Positions 35,366 to 48,151 of a DNA stretch of 64,000 nucleotides are shown here, in pieces (position 1 is the stretch's first letter; every line of letters begins with the position of its first letter). The DNA lies in contig CM060849.1 in the NCBI GenBank assembly GCA_030737835.1, positions 10,790,268 through 10,854,267 of the forward strand. Reading direction: 5' to 3'. This stretch comes from Acorus gramineus (taxonomy: Eukaryota > Streptophyta > Magnoliopsida > Acorales > Acoraceae). The notes beneath the pieces are model-generated. The model did not search any database, was not told where the DNA came from, and worked only from the letters and a program-made list of their open reading frames with translations. The translations under genes were made by a program, and so were the position numbers.

Positions 35366-38300
35366 CGCCCAGCAAACCACCAATTAGAAAATGGAGAGTT
35401 ATGTAGCTGTACAGAAACATGCTAATAAGGGTGATTATTGTAAAATCAGGCATCCAAAAAAGCATAAACGTTTGCATAATAATACTATGAATGCAACAGC
35501 ACAAAAAATGTTAACCTAAGTGTGATGAATGTAAAGCCCACCTTCTAAAAAACAATACGGCTTGCCACTTTCATACTGGTTTTCATACTGGTTTTCATAC
35601 TGGCATCCTTTTCTGCTGGAGGATCTTCTCTTACGAACAGAATTCTCAGTAGACGCCGTTCTCTTTTGATGCCACTCCTGATAACAAGAGTTTGCGGAAG
35701 CTTAAGTCACAGGTCCTGCAAATTTGTAGCCTACTAGGAATTGATGGTAATATGATAACGCACCACAAAAATGGGAGAACCCCCACAGCATAAAATTAAT
35801 ATAAGGTTTGCAAAATCCAATGTGCTAGACATACAATTCAGAGTAACTATTTGCAGATGCAGCAAAATCACAATAGTAAGTGTATTATGCAGATGGCAAA
35901 TATATATTCTCAGCAACAAATGATTGATGTTTTACTAAATCAAAGCTGAACCGATAAAACTTGCAATGGTTACATTTTTTTTTATAGGTGTTCTTTGTTG
36001 TTTTATACCTGCCTAATGTAGTCATTTTAGTTAGAGTTTCTCTTTGTTTTTTGTTGTTTTTCCTATTGCCTATTTTTGTTGTTTTTACCCCTTGCCTCTT
36101 TGACACCATCACCCCATACCCCTTGCCCGGGTGGTGTTTATCTTTGTTTTGACTCTATACCCGAAGTAGAAGCGAAAGAAAAAGGGTCCGTCAACTAGTT
36201 AAGGAACGAGAGCGATGCATTGCCGGAGTGAGGGTTTCACTGAAAGAGCTAAGGACAGACCGAAGGTGATCCGTGACTCATGCATAATCAAATTAATCCG
36301 ATGGAAAAGGAAAAGAGTAAACCAAACGAAGTGAAGGTGTGGTGCGGAGCATAGAAGCGACGAAGGAGCGGAAGAACTGAGGAAGCGACGAAGGAGTGGA
36401 TGAGGAGGTGACCGAAGGCGACCGAATAGAAACGTAGCGGAGGCAAAGACCAAAGTGACGGTTGAGTGAACGACCGTGCCTTAGCCTTAACAACTATCAA
36501 GAATAAAGTCAACATTTTGTCTAATGGGGCGTCTACTCAGGTTTTAGTTCATATTACTAAAACACCAGCACGAGTGCAATTTCTCAGTAAGGTGAATTGC
36601 CTTAATTATTAAGCACCAATCTCATCAACTCAGCATGCCCAGGTTCACTATGATTAGGGACCTCAATATCAATATCTGCAAGGACGTAGTTTTTGACTTT
36701 TGCATTTAATCACAGGCATAAACAAATACAACCATGTAATACTGAGAAGAACAAAATTTGTCAATCCCAATGAACAATTTTATTTTTTGTAAACCCAATG
36801 AACAAAAAAAATTATGAGACCCAATGAACAAAAATTATCTTGAATTATCTAATCATATCATATGACCAATAATAATATTTTATAATAATTCTACAAGTAA
36901 GTGAGTTAAATGATAAAAAGAAGATCATCAGATGTAGGTAAACCTTTCAAAACTACATGTTAATATAACAACCAAGAAAGTTTATTGCATTCAAATACAA
37001 ACAAACCTGCCAACTTATGCAAAAAGAGAATAAAACAACAATGTCATACTTACCCTAAAAATCCTAATCAATGGTCCCCTTCTTTGCTTTTTCTTTTTTA
37101 ACCAGTAATCATAGACAGCTCCCACAATATCCTTATCTACTAAATGCGAACATAGACTGGTCGCTTTTCCCTTGTTGGCAACATTCTCTGGACTATCATA
37201 GGCAGCCTTCTCAAACTGATGTATTATCCTCTCAAAATCGTCCTCTGAAATTCGAAGATGATGCCCATTCTCTCCGTTGATAGAATTTCCATGCAACTGT
37301 TGGATCCATTGCTCATCATCAGAGTCCACATCATAGTATGGATGCTCACTATTTAAAGCCCTTCCAATTTCATCAGCCCCCACAGAAATATACACATCAG
37401 GCCTGAAGAAAGGAACACTGTCATCATTCACTTCATTACTGAAAATCTCTCGCACAACAGGAATGTGTATTGTTTTCTCAGGAACTTCTTGGAAATTCCG
37501 CTCACAGCACACCCTGTGGAGTTCTTTGAACACCGTCCAGTCCCATCGATCACAGAATTCAAGCTTCCAACTGCTATCCCCTGTCCAAATCATGGCAAGT
37601 GTACGCTTGTTGGTAGAGCTGTTTCGTGGCTTCTGAGCCTTGTGAAGGAATCTTGTCGAACCTCCAGAGTCTTTCACTGCCAAACACCATTTATTATCAC
37701 CTGAGCGTTCCAACATAACTTCAGCACCTTCTTCCCTCCAGCACCGATCTGAATCAGAAATCAAGATGTTTGCAGAACATCGAACAGAGTCTACGTTGTG
37801 CTTCAGATATACCAAGGATGACTTCAGTTCCCTGACCTTCTCGTCAGTATAACTCCTTTTAAGGGACTTTCTCTGCTTTCGGTTAGAACCAGGAGAAGAG
37901 AATGCTAGGCCATCTCGGAAAGACAGTGACTTCGAGAGCGAGTTGAATCCCATACCACAACTGAATTCAGAATGTAAAAGCCCACTGTACAATCCCTTCA
38001 ACCTAGGACTCCGAACTCTTGCAGAACTTAAAGAGCTCCTCTTCCTCATAGGTTTGGACAATTTCTTGATGGGCTGATCGACTGTGTCAAGAACAGACAA
38101 ATCCACCAAATAAGATCCATCGATACTTCCCCCTTCACTCCTCCTCAGAATGGGGCTCAAAGGACCAATTTCAGTGGAAACAGAGGTTTCGTGCTCCAAA
38201 AACGCAATTTTGAACTGACCCAGATACCGAAAGCTAAAAAACAACTCCGAATGCAAGCTCTCAAAATAGGAAGGAAGGGAAGAAAAATTCATGGATACCA

Positions 38301-39176
38301 ATGGCACAAACTTTCTTGCACCAAAAAGCGTGCAAATCCCGTAAGAAGAGGCATCTCTCACAGATTTAGCCTGAAAACAAGAGAACCCATATCAGAAATT
38401 CCTAAGAATAAATAAAAGCAACAGTGAATGAAAAACAAACTTACAATTCGAGGCCTCCAAAAAGGGCAGAAGTGAATCCCATGCTTTGAAAACACGCTGG
38501 CGACTGGACAAGAAAACAGAAACGCTGCCAATCTTGACAACTGTGCATTCAAAGAACTCATCATCCAATTCAAAATCGAGACAACAGTACCACAAAACCA
38601 ACCCTCGCCGCACCGCCGTGACTCCACAAACACGACGAGCGACATCCGGTCAGAGAAACAAAGACACAAATCATACTCCGAAATGCCCGCCTTCGAAGTG
38701 AACCCCTTCACATCATCAAAACCCCTAAGCCGGTGTTCCGCCACCTCCAAAGACGGCGCCTTTGTCTTCCTCCCTCGCTGTTTCCGCATAAAAGTGATCC
38801 CGAACCTCCGGTCCTCCATCTCCTCCATCGAAACCACGCGGCCCCCTCCACCATCCGATCGCGGCCGCGACCTCGACCTCCGCCGCTTACGGCTATAGAC
38901 AGCCCCGAACCTCCTCACCTCGTCCAACAAAGACTCCCCGACGGACTCGGGCGGCGCGCCCACTTTCGAAGGCCGCCAGTGCTTGATCAGCCCCAACCAG
39001 TCCTCCTCGTCCCCTTGGCCGTCGACGTGGAGCGGTTTCTCGACGGGCTTCGTGGACACGCGTTTCCCCGACCGAAGAACCCTCTCCATGACGGAGTCCT
39101 CATCCCCGCCGCCTTTCGATGCAGATCTTGGAGGGACAAAAACCCTCGTCGACCTCCTGGTTCCCACCGACGGCAT
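33408..39176 (-). CDS. Enhancer of polycomb-like (EPL) chromatin protein
   Basis: Plant EPL-like proteins resemble the EPL1 subunit of the NuA4 histone acetyltransferase and act in the nucleus. Four exons join in frame to 847 aa: 38445-39176, 37054-38370, 35542-35677, 33408-33766. The start MPSVGTRRSTRVF matches the usual family start; an in-frame upstream ATG at 39347 is less likely. The N-terminal exon is basic and GC-rich, with RKRRRSRSRPRS. The EPL-type region includes YYDVDSDDEQW (about 589-599), FERIIHQFE (about 623) and VYDYWLKKKK (about 663). The C-terminus has a charged helix, EDEIREAMKGIREAQ and RRRRRAQILMKNAELAAYK, then a Gly/Pro-rich tail. Exon 3 encodes three tandem QYEN-type repeats from 12-bp units. 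The introns hold repeats. Confidence 0.88.
35334..35364. repeat. (TA)n microsatellite in EPL intron 3
   Basis: About 15 TA units follow a C-rich stretch (CCCCCTCCTCCCCCC) in the intron between exons 3 and 4. Confidence 0.9.
35678..37053 (-). other. EPL intron 2
   Basis: AT-rich except for 36150-36500, which is purine-rich with GCGACGAAGGAG-type words and overlapping open frames in several registers. None of these frames resembles a known protein. It may be an old insertion. Confidence 0.5.
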
Positions 39177-39444
39177 CGTAGGAGGGGACCGGAACGGGAA
39201 CACCCTGGAAGAACCTATCTCCTCTTCGCCGGACGGATCACTCGAGACCTTCCGTACGATCTTTCGGGGCCTCCTCATGAAACGATCGCCGTGCAGAACT
39301 GTACATCGCCCATCGGACAGACCTCGTCGAGATCGAATTCGGATCAAAAATCGGATTTTTTTTCGGAGATTTTGACGTGTTTTGGCGATGGCGGCAGAGA
39401 TTTGTTTTTTAGGGTTTTCGTTTCGGTAAGGAACGAAAGGGCGC

Positions 39445-39452
39445 TATAAACA
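39445..39452 (-). promoter_or_regulatory. possible TATA-like element of the EPL gene
   Basis: The minus strand reads CTGTTTATAGCGCC about 270 bp upstream of the chosen ATG. The match is weak, and GC-rich housekeeping promoters often lack TATA. Confidence 0.25.
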
Positions 39453-40554
39453 GTGGAAACAAAAGGCCGATTTCGGTGATCCGTCTGATTAAAAACGGAC
39501 GGCCGAGATTCTAAACGGTTCCGTGGACCCACGTGTGGCCCCATCGTGGGTTTTTGAACTCCGAATTGGACGCGAACCGTTGCGGTATAAAGACTTCAAT
39601 ACCCTTTATATTAGTCATTAATTACAAATAATACCTTTGTGTTTGGGAAAGAAATAAGGGGTACTTTCGGAATATTGGGCAAAAAAGTTCGGGGTCGTAA
39701 CTCGTGATAGCTGTAACCCGGTACGTTTGCAGCTCTGAACGGGAGAAACGAACATTAGCCCCAGGGAATTGAAGTATTTACGTATGTACCACTGGAGACC
39801 ACAGTTGTAAGAGGTCTATGGATTGGAGGGTTCAGATTTAATCCAAGATTGTGGCAATGTGTCTGATTTGATCGTTTTTCATGTCGGAGGGAGGACCCTA
39901 TCAGAGCACCCACCAGGGGCTAATATGTACTTTCACTCACATGAACGGGTGGGTGGGATCTTTTGATCCTGACCGTCCGATTAGATACTTTTAGATTTTA
40001 TTTATTTTATTACATGTGTATTGTTGTTTTTGATGAAAAGCCAGATACCATCACCACACCAACCTGTCAATGCAAACTGCCGTTCAAAACTTTAAAAAAA
40101 AGTTTGTTTTGAAATGGTCAAAAGAAAATCTAAATTTATTTTATTTAAAAATCTTTTTAAAGAAATTCAAAGAAAAACTTTTTTATAAACCATTAAACAG
40201 ACAGAATTTAGTGATGAATTAATGTCAAGTGATAAACCATTAAACCATCTAAATTTATTTAACTTGTGAGATTTGTAACAATTTTAATTATACATAAATT
40301 TCTTTGTAGCTCAAGCTCATTATGTAAAATAATAAAAACATATGTTGTGTCTATCATTGTTTGTTAAAGTCAAAGTGCTCATCTTTTTACCAAAAAACCC
40401 AACATTGTTTAATAAATTATGGTTGCAAAAAATCATTTACAAACATTGTGCGACACTTGAAGAGTTTGGAGATTTAAAATCGAGATTTATGAAGAACGAT
40501 TTTATAAACCAAGTGATCATTTAGTTATTTGAATCACTTGGTTCTTTAATATAT
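39453..40554. other. intergenic DNA upstream of EPL
   Basis: No gene was recognised. The stretch is moderately GC-rich to 39960 and AT-rich afterwards. Confidence 0.4.
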
Positions 40555-42355
40555 GGGAAAAATTCATACTAGTCCCCACAACCTTGCTAAAATCCATATA
40601 ACCCCTGCCTTTTGGTGAAATCCAAATAATCCACCAGAAACTTAATAAAATGCAAAGAACAACCTCTGAGTTAAAATAAACTTGGTAGAAGTGGAATATT
40701 CTCATAATATTCTGTTATGTTAGTACATCATAATTTCAAAAGCACATGTAAGTCCATGTAAACTGCTCAAAATTCAAATATCCCAATGCTAAAGATGATC
40801 CCCCCCCCCCTTTCCGGTGTTAAAACCCATCTTCTTCTATGTTGTTTCCAGGGGCGAATTCAGTACACTTTTTTCTGGTGGACTAAATTAATCTTTTCAT
40901 ATAAAAAAAATTCCTCTTGATAAAAATATCAAATTTTTTTTTTTTGTAGTCAAATGATGCACTTCAAATAAAATAAATTTATCAACAGATTAAGTAAAAC
41001 AAAACAAGTTCATTAATACAAAAGCTAATAATCAAATACTATATTAAAAAAAATACTAAGTAGAGAAATTCATAATCAAAGATCAGTCGAGAGTAACTCA
41101 GAGAAATTAAAAAAAAACTATATGACAAAGCATTATTGAAGTTGAGCCTTGCGGTGTTTTTGAGAGTATAAATCATCTATTATCGAGTTCGAATCAATAA
41201 TTTCAGTAAATTATCTACTTATTTTCTTCATTTATTTTAATGAAATACAATCCTCCACTTAAAATCCATCTAAAATTATAACCTATATAAAAAAGATATT
41301 AAAAAAAAACTCAAATGTTATATAAAAAAAATCACAAATACAAACTCAGTTTAAAAAGTTTTGATTTAGTTTTCTTATTAGACACTGAGATAATCAAGAA
41401 TAATTCCTCATTTATTTGAAATAAAATAAATGTCAATAAAACATAAAAGTGAATAACAAATACAAACCCTAACAAAAAATTCCTATTTGATTCTTACGCA
41501 CACTATGATTTTATATACAGTATATTCTTTGACACTAATCAATCTTTCACCAAAAGAACTCAAAATCACATCAACAAACATTATCAAAATATGAAATATC
41601 TAAATGCATCTACAAAACATATAATAAATCAAACGAATTAAAGAAAATTTACAAAAAAAAATCAAATTCATACATACTGTTTGGTGTTGGTGAAGGGGGT
41701 GATTTATTCATTGACGGCTGGCCAGCTGCAAAATATGCTTAAAAAAAAGATGCTCAATTAGATAAATTGAAATTTATATAGCAAGTTGTTTTAGGATTTT
41801 TCTAAAAAAAACTGGATTGAACCAGTGTTTTGGAGGTTTTTTAACAAAATATGGGCTGGGCTTTATTGAAGGTTTTCTAAAAAACTGGGTTGAACTGCTA
41901 TTTAGGGGTTTCTTTCACAAAATATGGGCATGGCTACAACCCAGCCCAGCCCAGCACCTGGTTGTTTCTCCCTCTTCTTCAACATTGGTTTCCACTCACC
42001 TGACCATTGGGGGAGTCGACCGTTGTAGCCCTCCTAACCGTTGCCACATCTATACTTGTCCATCCAATCGTTGGAGAGCCCCTTTCTTCAAATTGCACAT
42101 TGTTTCCATGGTTTTTATTATTATGAATGTAAGGAAAATGTTAAAATTGAGGTTTTTTAAGTTAAGATAAGGGAAGGGTATAGGTGTAATTTTACATCTA
42201 AGATTAAATTTAACTAATCATATGGTAAGCTAACTGATAGAAGGGTGTTTTTTGTATTTTTGTTAAGTTTTTGAAAGGTTATTTGGATTTCACCAAAATG
42301 CAAGGGATTATATAGATTTTTGCAAGATTGTGGGGGGTTATTTGGTAATGTTACG
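40555..42355. mobile_element. TIR element of about 1.8 kb, relative of the family B MITEs
   Basis: The left end carries CCCCACAACCTTGC and AAAATCCATATAACCCC. The right end on the other strand has CCCCCCACAATCTTGC and AAAAATCTATATAATCCC. The interior includes a duplicated segment of about 60 bp (41811-41868 and 41880-41938, both with AACAAAATATGGGC or CACAAAATATGGGC) and a CCCAGC-rich patch. An internal CAGGGGCGAATTCAG at 40851 resembles the end of the 44831 element, so nesting is likely. No transposase. Confidence 0.55.
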
Positions 42356-43554
42356 GATGATCACGTATTCACGTGTGCATTTCCATGTGTAATACTGTGA
42401 GTGCATTTCAATCAGAGCAAGAAACTGACACGTGGCAATCTGACAACTAGCATAGGACAAATTGTCCCTCCCATCAAACGATACTCAACCGCATGACAAT
42501 GTGATTGCTCTGTTAAAGATAAATAATCACATCAAGGCCAAGCCATTGAACGACCAAGGTGTATCGATCGATTGAATGCGATCAATCAATCTGACTATTC
42601 AATCACTCCAATCAATCGATCACGTTTATTCGACTATTTGGTCAACCATATATGATGGTCGATCGATCGATCATCTTGATAGATAGACCACCCAATAAGC
42701 CATCGAAGGGCTTTAGTTTATGTAACCACCCCTCGAACTGAAATAGATTCACATGCTGTAATGACCGCCTCAAATCACGCGTCCAAGGATCTCGATCATA
42801 TAACAATCTGCTCTATCACTAAAAATTCAGGAATCAATATCATGAATCAACGCCAAATTTGAGTAATTAACATGGAGATCATAACAGAATTTGTTGGATA
42901 CTAATAGGTCATAATGAACATGCATGATATACAAAAAATATATTGATCCACTAACTGACTTGAGAGTCAAATAGGTTTTTGCAAGAACATCACTTCATTC
43001 GCGAAACAGAGAACGCCAAACCCACCTTAGTGATCATTGCTAAGTGTTGGTCAATCATCCTATCCTAGTTATCATGTGTTCGGTGAGATAATCTGCACAC
43101 AAGTACCAATGTGTTTTGATTTATTCTACATGTATTTTAAAATAGTTATTTGTGATAATACGTTGGTTTGAATTTACATATTCAAGTGAGACAAAAAATC
43201 TATTTTACAAATTCAGTTTACGGATTTGACGAAACAAATTTGGTTCAATTTACAGAATTAATATTTCGATTTTAAGATTTGGGTTGCTGTAATAATAATG
43301 TGGTTCAGTGTAATCTGACACAAAATCGCACAAAATCGATCAAATTACACCCCTAATGCTGACGGCCCATGACCGTGTAAAAGGGATTGCTGCCCGTTGG
43401 AGGCCCCACCTTGTTTCGATATATGCAAGATGCATATGAAAAAACAAAGTCACTCAACTCTATTGGGTTGGTTTTAATAAGTTTTGGTTCATAATTTGTT
43501 CTGAATCCATGCTGACCAGATTTATTCAGTAGTTGTAGTAGGTTGTCACTGTGT
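42356..43554. other. intergenic DNA without recognised genes
   Basis: Contains GATCGATCGATC-type repeats around 42560-42680 and otherwise unremarkable AT-rich DNA. Confidence 0.4.
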
Positions 43555-43559
43555 GGTAT

Positions 43560-43934
43560 TGATGTAGGACAGATTTGGAAAGAAATCATTGCAGAATATT
43601 TGATTTCAAATCTGTTATCAAAATAAATTTTTATGAGATTTTATTTAGGAATTTAGGATTTTTAGGATCTTATGTTTTATTTTATTAAATTTTAATTATT
43701 GTCATTGTTTGTGTGTTTTTACTATTTTTAGTAAAGTTATAATTCACATTATGAATGTGTATTTGATGTTTGTGGCCTATATAATGAGTGTCACTATATT
43801 TTGTAAAAAAAAAAGTTTTTTATCAATAATATTTCGAATTTCCTCTATTTTGGGGCTTTCTTCTTTATGGATTCAAGGAAGCTTATAAAATCTCAACGCT
43901 GGTTGAATCTTTTTATCAGTTTCACGCTGCGTTA
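43560..43934 (+). mobile_element. solo LTR (family A)
   Basis: It runs from TGATGTAGGACAG to CACGCTGCGTTA with a perfect 5-bp duplication GGTAT on both sides (43555-43559, 43935-43939). It shares GATTTCAAATCTGT, TTTTAGGATCT, GGCCTATATAA and GATTCAAGGA segments with the copy at 9351-9794. No coding region. Confidence 0.85.
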
Positions 43935-43939
43935 GGTAT

Positions 43940-44526
43940 TGTGTGCCATCCTTTAAAATTCTTTGTACCAAAAAAATCAACCACGGAACGACAGGAAGTG
44001 TTGGTGGGTGAGATGAGGTGTTGGTGTGACCAATGTTTTATGTTGAAATTGTGAAATCTCATTGAAATGTTTTTCATGTTGTGAAATATAATGCAACACA
44101 ACATTAATATGTATTGTGAAAACCCACAACAACTCATCGTGAATCAAGAACACAAATTACAGAAGAAATATTAATTTAAATAGTTTAATTTAAGCCCACA
44201 TTCCATTTTTATTGTTCAATAAGAAGAAGATATTTATTTTTAGGATATTACATCTACCACAAGTCAAGTAACTTAAAAATTAACAAATTTGACAATCAAA
44301 ATTTGTTTTGGAGAAAGTATATCTCATCCCATATCTTTTGATACTATTTTTTGTTTTTTGAGAGAGAAGATAGACATTTTATAACTAATATAGAATTACA
44401 ATAGTCAAATTGGGTGAAAAAAGGGAGGACAACCCAAAAAATTATTAAAGAAAAAAGGAAAGAATGATCAGGTTGAAACACAAAGGTTGCATCTCTACCC
44501 ACTCCAAAGAAACAAAAAAACACCTA
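43940..44526. other. intergenic DNA without recognised genes
   Basis: AT-rich; nothing recognised. Confidence 0.4.
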
Positions 44527-44742
44527 GCAAAGACTATCAAACTCAAGTGGCATCTCTACTGAACCTCCTCTTAGTAGGATGGGAGATGTATCCCCTCTTT
44601 AGTGAGGGGTCTTGGGTTCAAGTCTTGCCGCTTGTTGATAGAGAAAGATTTGATCAAGAAAAAAAAAAAAATTTACCCACAAAAAAAAAAAAAAAAAAAA
44701 CTCAAGTAGCAAAAAAACAAGCAAAGACTATCAAACTCAAGT
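44527..44742 (+). mobile_element. tRNA-derived SINE with poly(A) and flanking direct repeats
   Basis: An A-box-like TTAGTAGGATGGGA near 44571 and a B-box-like GGGTTCAAGTCTTGC at 44613-44627 are followed by A-runs. Identical 22-bp direct repeats (starting GCAAAGACTATC) lie at 44527-44548 and 44721-44742, as expected for LINE-mediated insertion. The body is about 150 bp. Confidence 0.7.
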
Positions 44743-44830
44743 AGCTGAGAGATCTACTGAGACAAAGGAAGAGCCACTGGATTAAGCCTCCACATGAAGA
44801 ATTCCATTGAAAAGGGAAATTCACTTCGCC

Positions 44831-45529
44831 CAGTGGCGAAGCCAGGAAATTATTTCAGTGGGGGTGTACTTTAATTAGAGCTTTTCAATTTGTTCTTTGT
44901 TCAACTATCAGATGATATCTTTTTTCCATGTAAAGATTTATTTTTATTAAACACAAAATGGAGTGACGTGCCTTTTATTAAAATATATGCATATAAAAAT
45001 GAATGAAAGAAAAAAGGTTACATCTTTATGGTTGGACTTATATTTCAATTATTAACAATAAATTCGCAATGACAAACAAGATCAGAGAGGTCTGTGGATG
45101 TAATTCCAAAACTGCTTCACCTTTTGTCTCTAAACTTATTTTTGTTTTAGTCCATATCCCTCTGAGAAAGAGAACAACTACCCCTCTCTATGATCGCACG
45201 TGAGTCTCTATACAAATAAGAATCACTAAATACAAAATCACTTAAGCCTTAATTATTTTACACTTGAATAAACTATCCATGAATGAAATAAGGCTATACA
45301 CATTAAAATTTGTAATATAATTAGTTGACTTATTGCATGAAGCATTTTAAATAAATGTGATGAAAAATTAATTATTAATTGAGATAAAGGTATAGTTAAG
45401 TCATTTTAAGCTACATAATTGTTTCATTAAAATCCTTAAACTTTCACCACATCAAAGTATATCTTAAGGTTTGAGAAACTTCGGTGGGGGCAGCTGCCCC
45501 CACTGTCCCGTGGTGGCTCCGCCAATAGT
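44831..45529. mobile_element. non-autonomous DNA transposon, about 0.7 kb
   Basis: The left end is CAGTGGCGAAGCCAGG, then CAGTGGGGG. The opposite strand of the right end is TATTGGCGGAGCCACC, then CAGTGGGGG. The interior has no transposase. The target duplication was not defined, although TTCGCC occurs just outside both ends. Confidence 0.6.
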
Positions 45530-46454
45530 TTCGTCTTCGCCAACGATCTTCCCGATGATAAGTCAGGTGGTTGTTTCCCATACGTTTTCAAAAAAGAAAA
45601 GCGGGCTCTTGAAGATCTTTTGATACTATTAAATGTTGTCATTTTTTATTTTTTAAAACCTTAATGTCTCGTTGGTGTTGAGGAATTAGATTATTCAAGA
45701 AAGATAATTATATCAGTATAAATAATTATACAAGTGAAATAACTCATTTTTATTTAATTATATTTTTAGATATTCTCGATGGAAAACATATTACTAATTT
45801 TTTATTGTTTTAGTTGACAATGGATAAGTTATTGATAAAAGATAAATAAGATGCAAAAAAGAATGCATAAAATAAGAAAAAAAATGATATAACATGTGTG
45901 CCCCTTTTATTTATAAAAGGTGATGCCATATGGTTTCCTTTTGTACCGTGGAATAATTTTGATGGACTAACACAATTTCAGGAAACCTAAAATACCAATA
46001 TCATTTTATTTTTCTCTATTCTATAATATCTATACTGGGTTAACAGCATTTTATCTCATATTCCACCTTATCCTTACTTGGGTTTTAGGATTGGTTCAAA
46101 TAAGTTTAATTTACTGAATTGATAGATTAGAATGTATGACCAATATATTATGATTGTTTTTTTGTATAAAATAAAATTTGTCGGAGTTTCATTTTCATGG
46201 ATAAAAAAGTGAAAAAGTCTAGGCCCCATAAGTTGTCTCTTGCTAATCCATTGGTGGGTTAGTAGCCAATCTTTTTTTTGTGGGGTTGGGAAATACTGCA
46301 CGTGAAAAAAAAAAAGAAGTTGCCTTGATTTTGCTCCAATCATTTGGATTGCCATCACTTTCTATTGAAACCTCTGAAATATCTCAATTGTTATTTTTTT
46401 TTCTTACTCTCCACAACTGATTGAAACGATGAATTATTGATTAAAATTCAGCCA
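45530..46454. other. intergenic DNA without recognised genes
   Basis: AT-rich; the open frame at 46074-46358 (minus) resembles nothing known. Confidence 0.4.
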
Positions 46455-47445
46455 AAGTCCATATATTAGCCACCCCACTACTTATCCTACCCATCCCCAT
46501 TTATTTAAATAAAAATCTTATATCTAACCCACCCCACGAATTCGATATAGACAATGCCTTCTATAATTAAAATTAATCGACATGGATCATGTCTTTGGAA
46601 ACTAGAAACCTTAATCACATTTTAATTCCAATTCGTAGACAATGTTTTCTTTGTTTAAGGTGGTTCGACATGAATCATGTCAATTGAAAACTAAAAACCT
46701 TAGTCTGTTCCTGTTCGACATAGATGATGTCTTATGTGTTTAAGTTGGTTTGACATGGATCATGTCGAACATAGACCAGAAATTTCTGACATGTGATCGA
46801 CATAGTTACTATTGATAAATTAATACCAGGTTGACTTTTATATTGACAACTTAGATTTACTTTGATAATAAAGTGTTAAAATATTTAATGTAATCAAATC
46901 TTATTGAATTATAATGTTTGCAATACAATCACCAACATATTTATCTCATGGATCTAGTCTAGAAAATAAAAGTGGGATACACATTGTTTGTATTGATATA
47001 TCCAATGACCACGTATCACTTTGTTTGACTTTGTTCATGAAAGTCAATTATTTGTTCAACACATTTCAGCCCTCTAATATTTTTGTCGGTTGACGATATC
47101 ACAAAAAACAATCACCCTACACCTTAATAAATATAGGTTATCATATACATGCGTATTAAAGTAGAACAAAAAAATTTTATTACATTATATGCACATTATC
47201 ATTCACGATCGACATAATCAAGTCGAATCATTTTAAATATAGAAAACATCGTCTATATCGAACTGGAAATAAGGTTTCTGGTCCCCAATCAATATGATCC
47301 ATGTCGAACAATCTTAAACACAGAAGACGTTGTCTATGTCGAACTCGTGGGGTGGGTTAGATATTAGATAAATCAATTTCTTTATGGGTGAGTAGGATAA
47401 CTTGTGGGATGGTTATAACTGCGCCCCATATATAAATGCATTTAT
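46455..47445. mobile_element. foldback transposon with repeated arms, about 1 kb
   Basis: The left arm (CCACCCCAC, TTATCCTACCCATCC, TCTAACCCACCCCACGA, TTCGATATAGACAATG) is mirrored by the right arm on the other strand (CATCCCACAAGTTATCC, TCTAACCCACCCCACGA, TTCGACATAGACAACG). Each arm is about 250-350 bp. It contains about 110-bp subrepeats with TTCGACATGGATCATGTC and AGAAACCTTA. The centre is AT-rich. No coding region. Confidence 0.75.
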
Positions 47446-48151
47446 ATAAACTATTTTTAAAAACTTACACCAGATTTGTTATTTATTTATTTATTTAGAT
47501 TTATAAAATTTGTTTATAAGTTTCTAAGTTCAAGTTTTATGAGCATCCGAATCTGAGTAGTCCTACATAAATTTAATTTTTTATTTTTAGAAACATATAT
47601 GCAAATTTTATACTAAATTCTATTTGTTGTTTATTTTCGAGCATGATGTATATCTTATCAGATAATTTTTTATAAAACAATAGTGCATTTAACATTAGTT
47701 TATAGTTTAATTTTCTATTAGATAAAAATTTTATTTGAAAAAATAAAAAGCTGTGAATATAATTAAAATAAGCAATGAGCAAATAAATTATCCTTTGATT
47801 TTGACAAGAGCCATCTTGTGAATTGACTGTCATAATTTATGTAATTTTTTATGTAGATATTAAATCATCTAACACAATATAACATAATACACTAGTATAT
47901 AGTATATTACAAAAAAAAAAAATATAGAAAATGTGATTCACCTATTCCAAAATCATGTAATTCATTGGATAATTCTTATTATTAAATCAAATCAAGACAT
48001 GTTAGATCTTCGAAAGCGACCGCAGCAATGACTATAGCATAACATTATCTCTTTCAGAATCGTCTGATGGGTGGATGTCAACGCATGGACGGCTGTGCAG
48101 GAGTGATCCGTTAGACCCTAGTCAGTACTGACCAATACATATCAAAATATA
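47446..48151. other. intergenic DNA without recognised genes
   Basis: Strongly AT-rich; nothing recognised. Confidence 0.4.

Noticed and set aside
36199-36515. Three overlapping minus-strand open frames in EPL intron 2
   Set aside because: They overlap in different registers, have low-complexity Ser/Phe/Leu composition and no domain; EPL exons 2 and 3 join in frame across them.
38733-39449. Long plus-strand open frames (238 and 130 aa) opposite EPL exon 1
   Set aside because: They are antisense shadows of a GC-rich exon, with Arg/Pro-rich composition and no domain. The minus frame matches the EPL family.
41150-41220. GAGTTCGAATCAA near 41184 considered as a tRNA or SINE B box
   Set aside because: No A box at the right spacing and no cloverleaf; a single motif is not enough.
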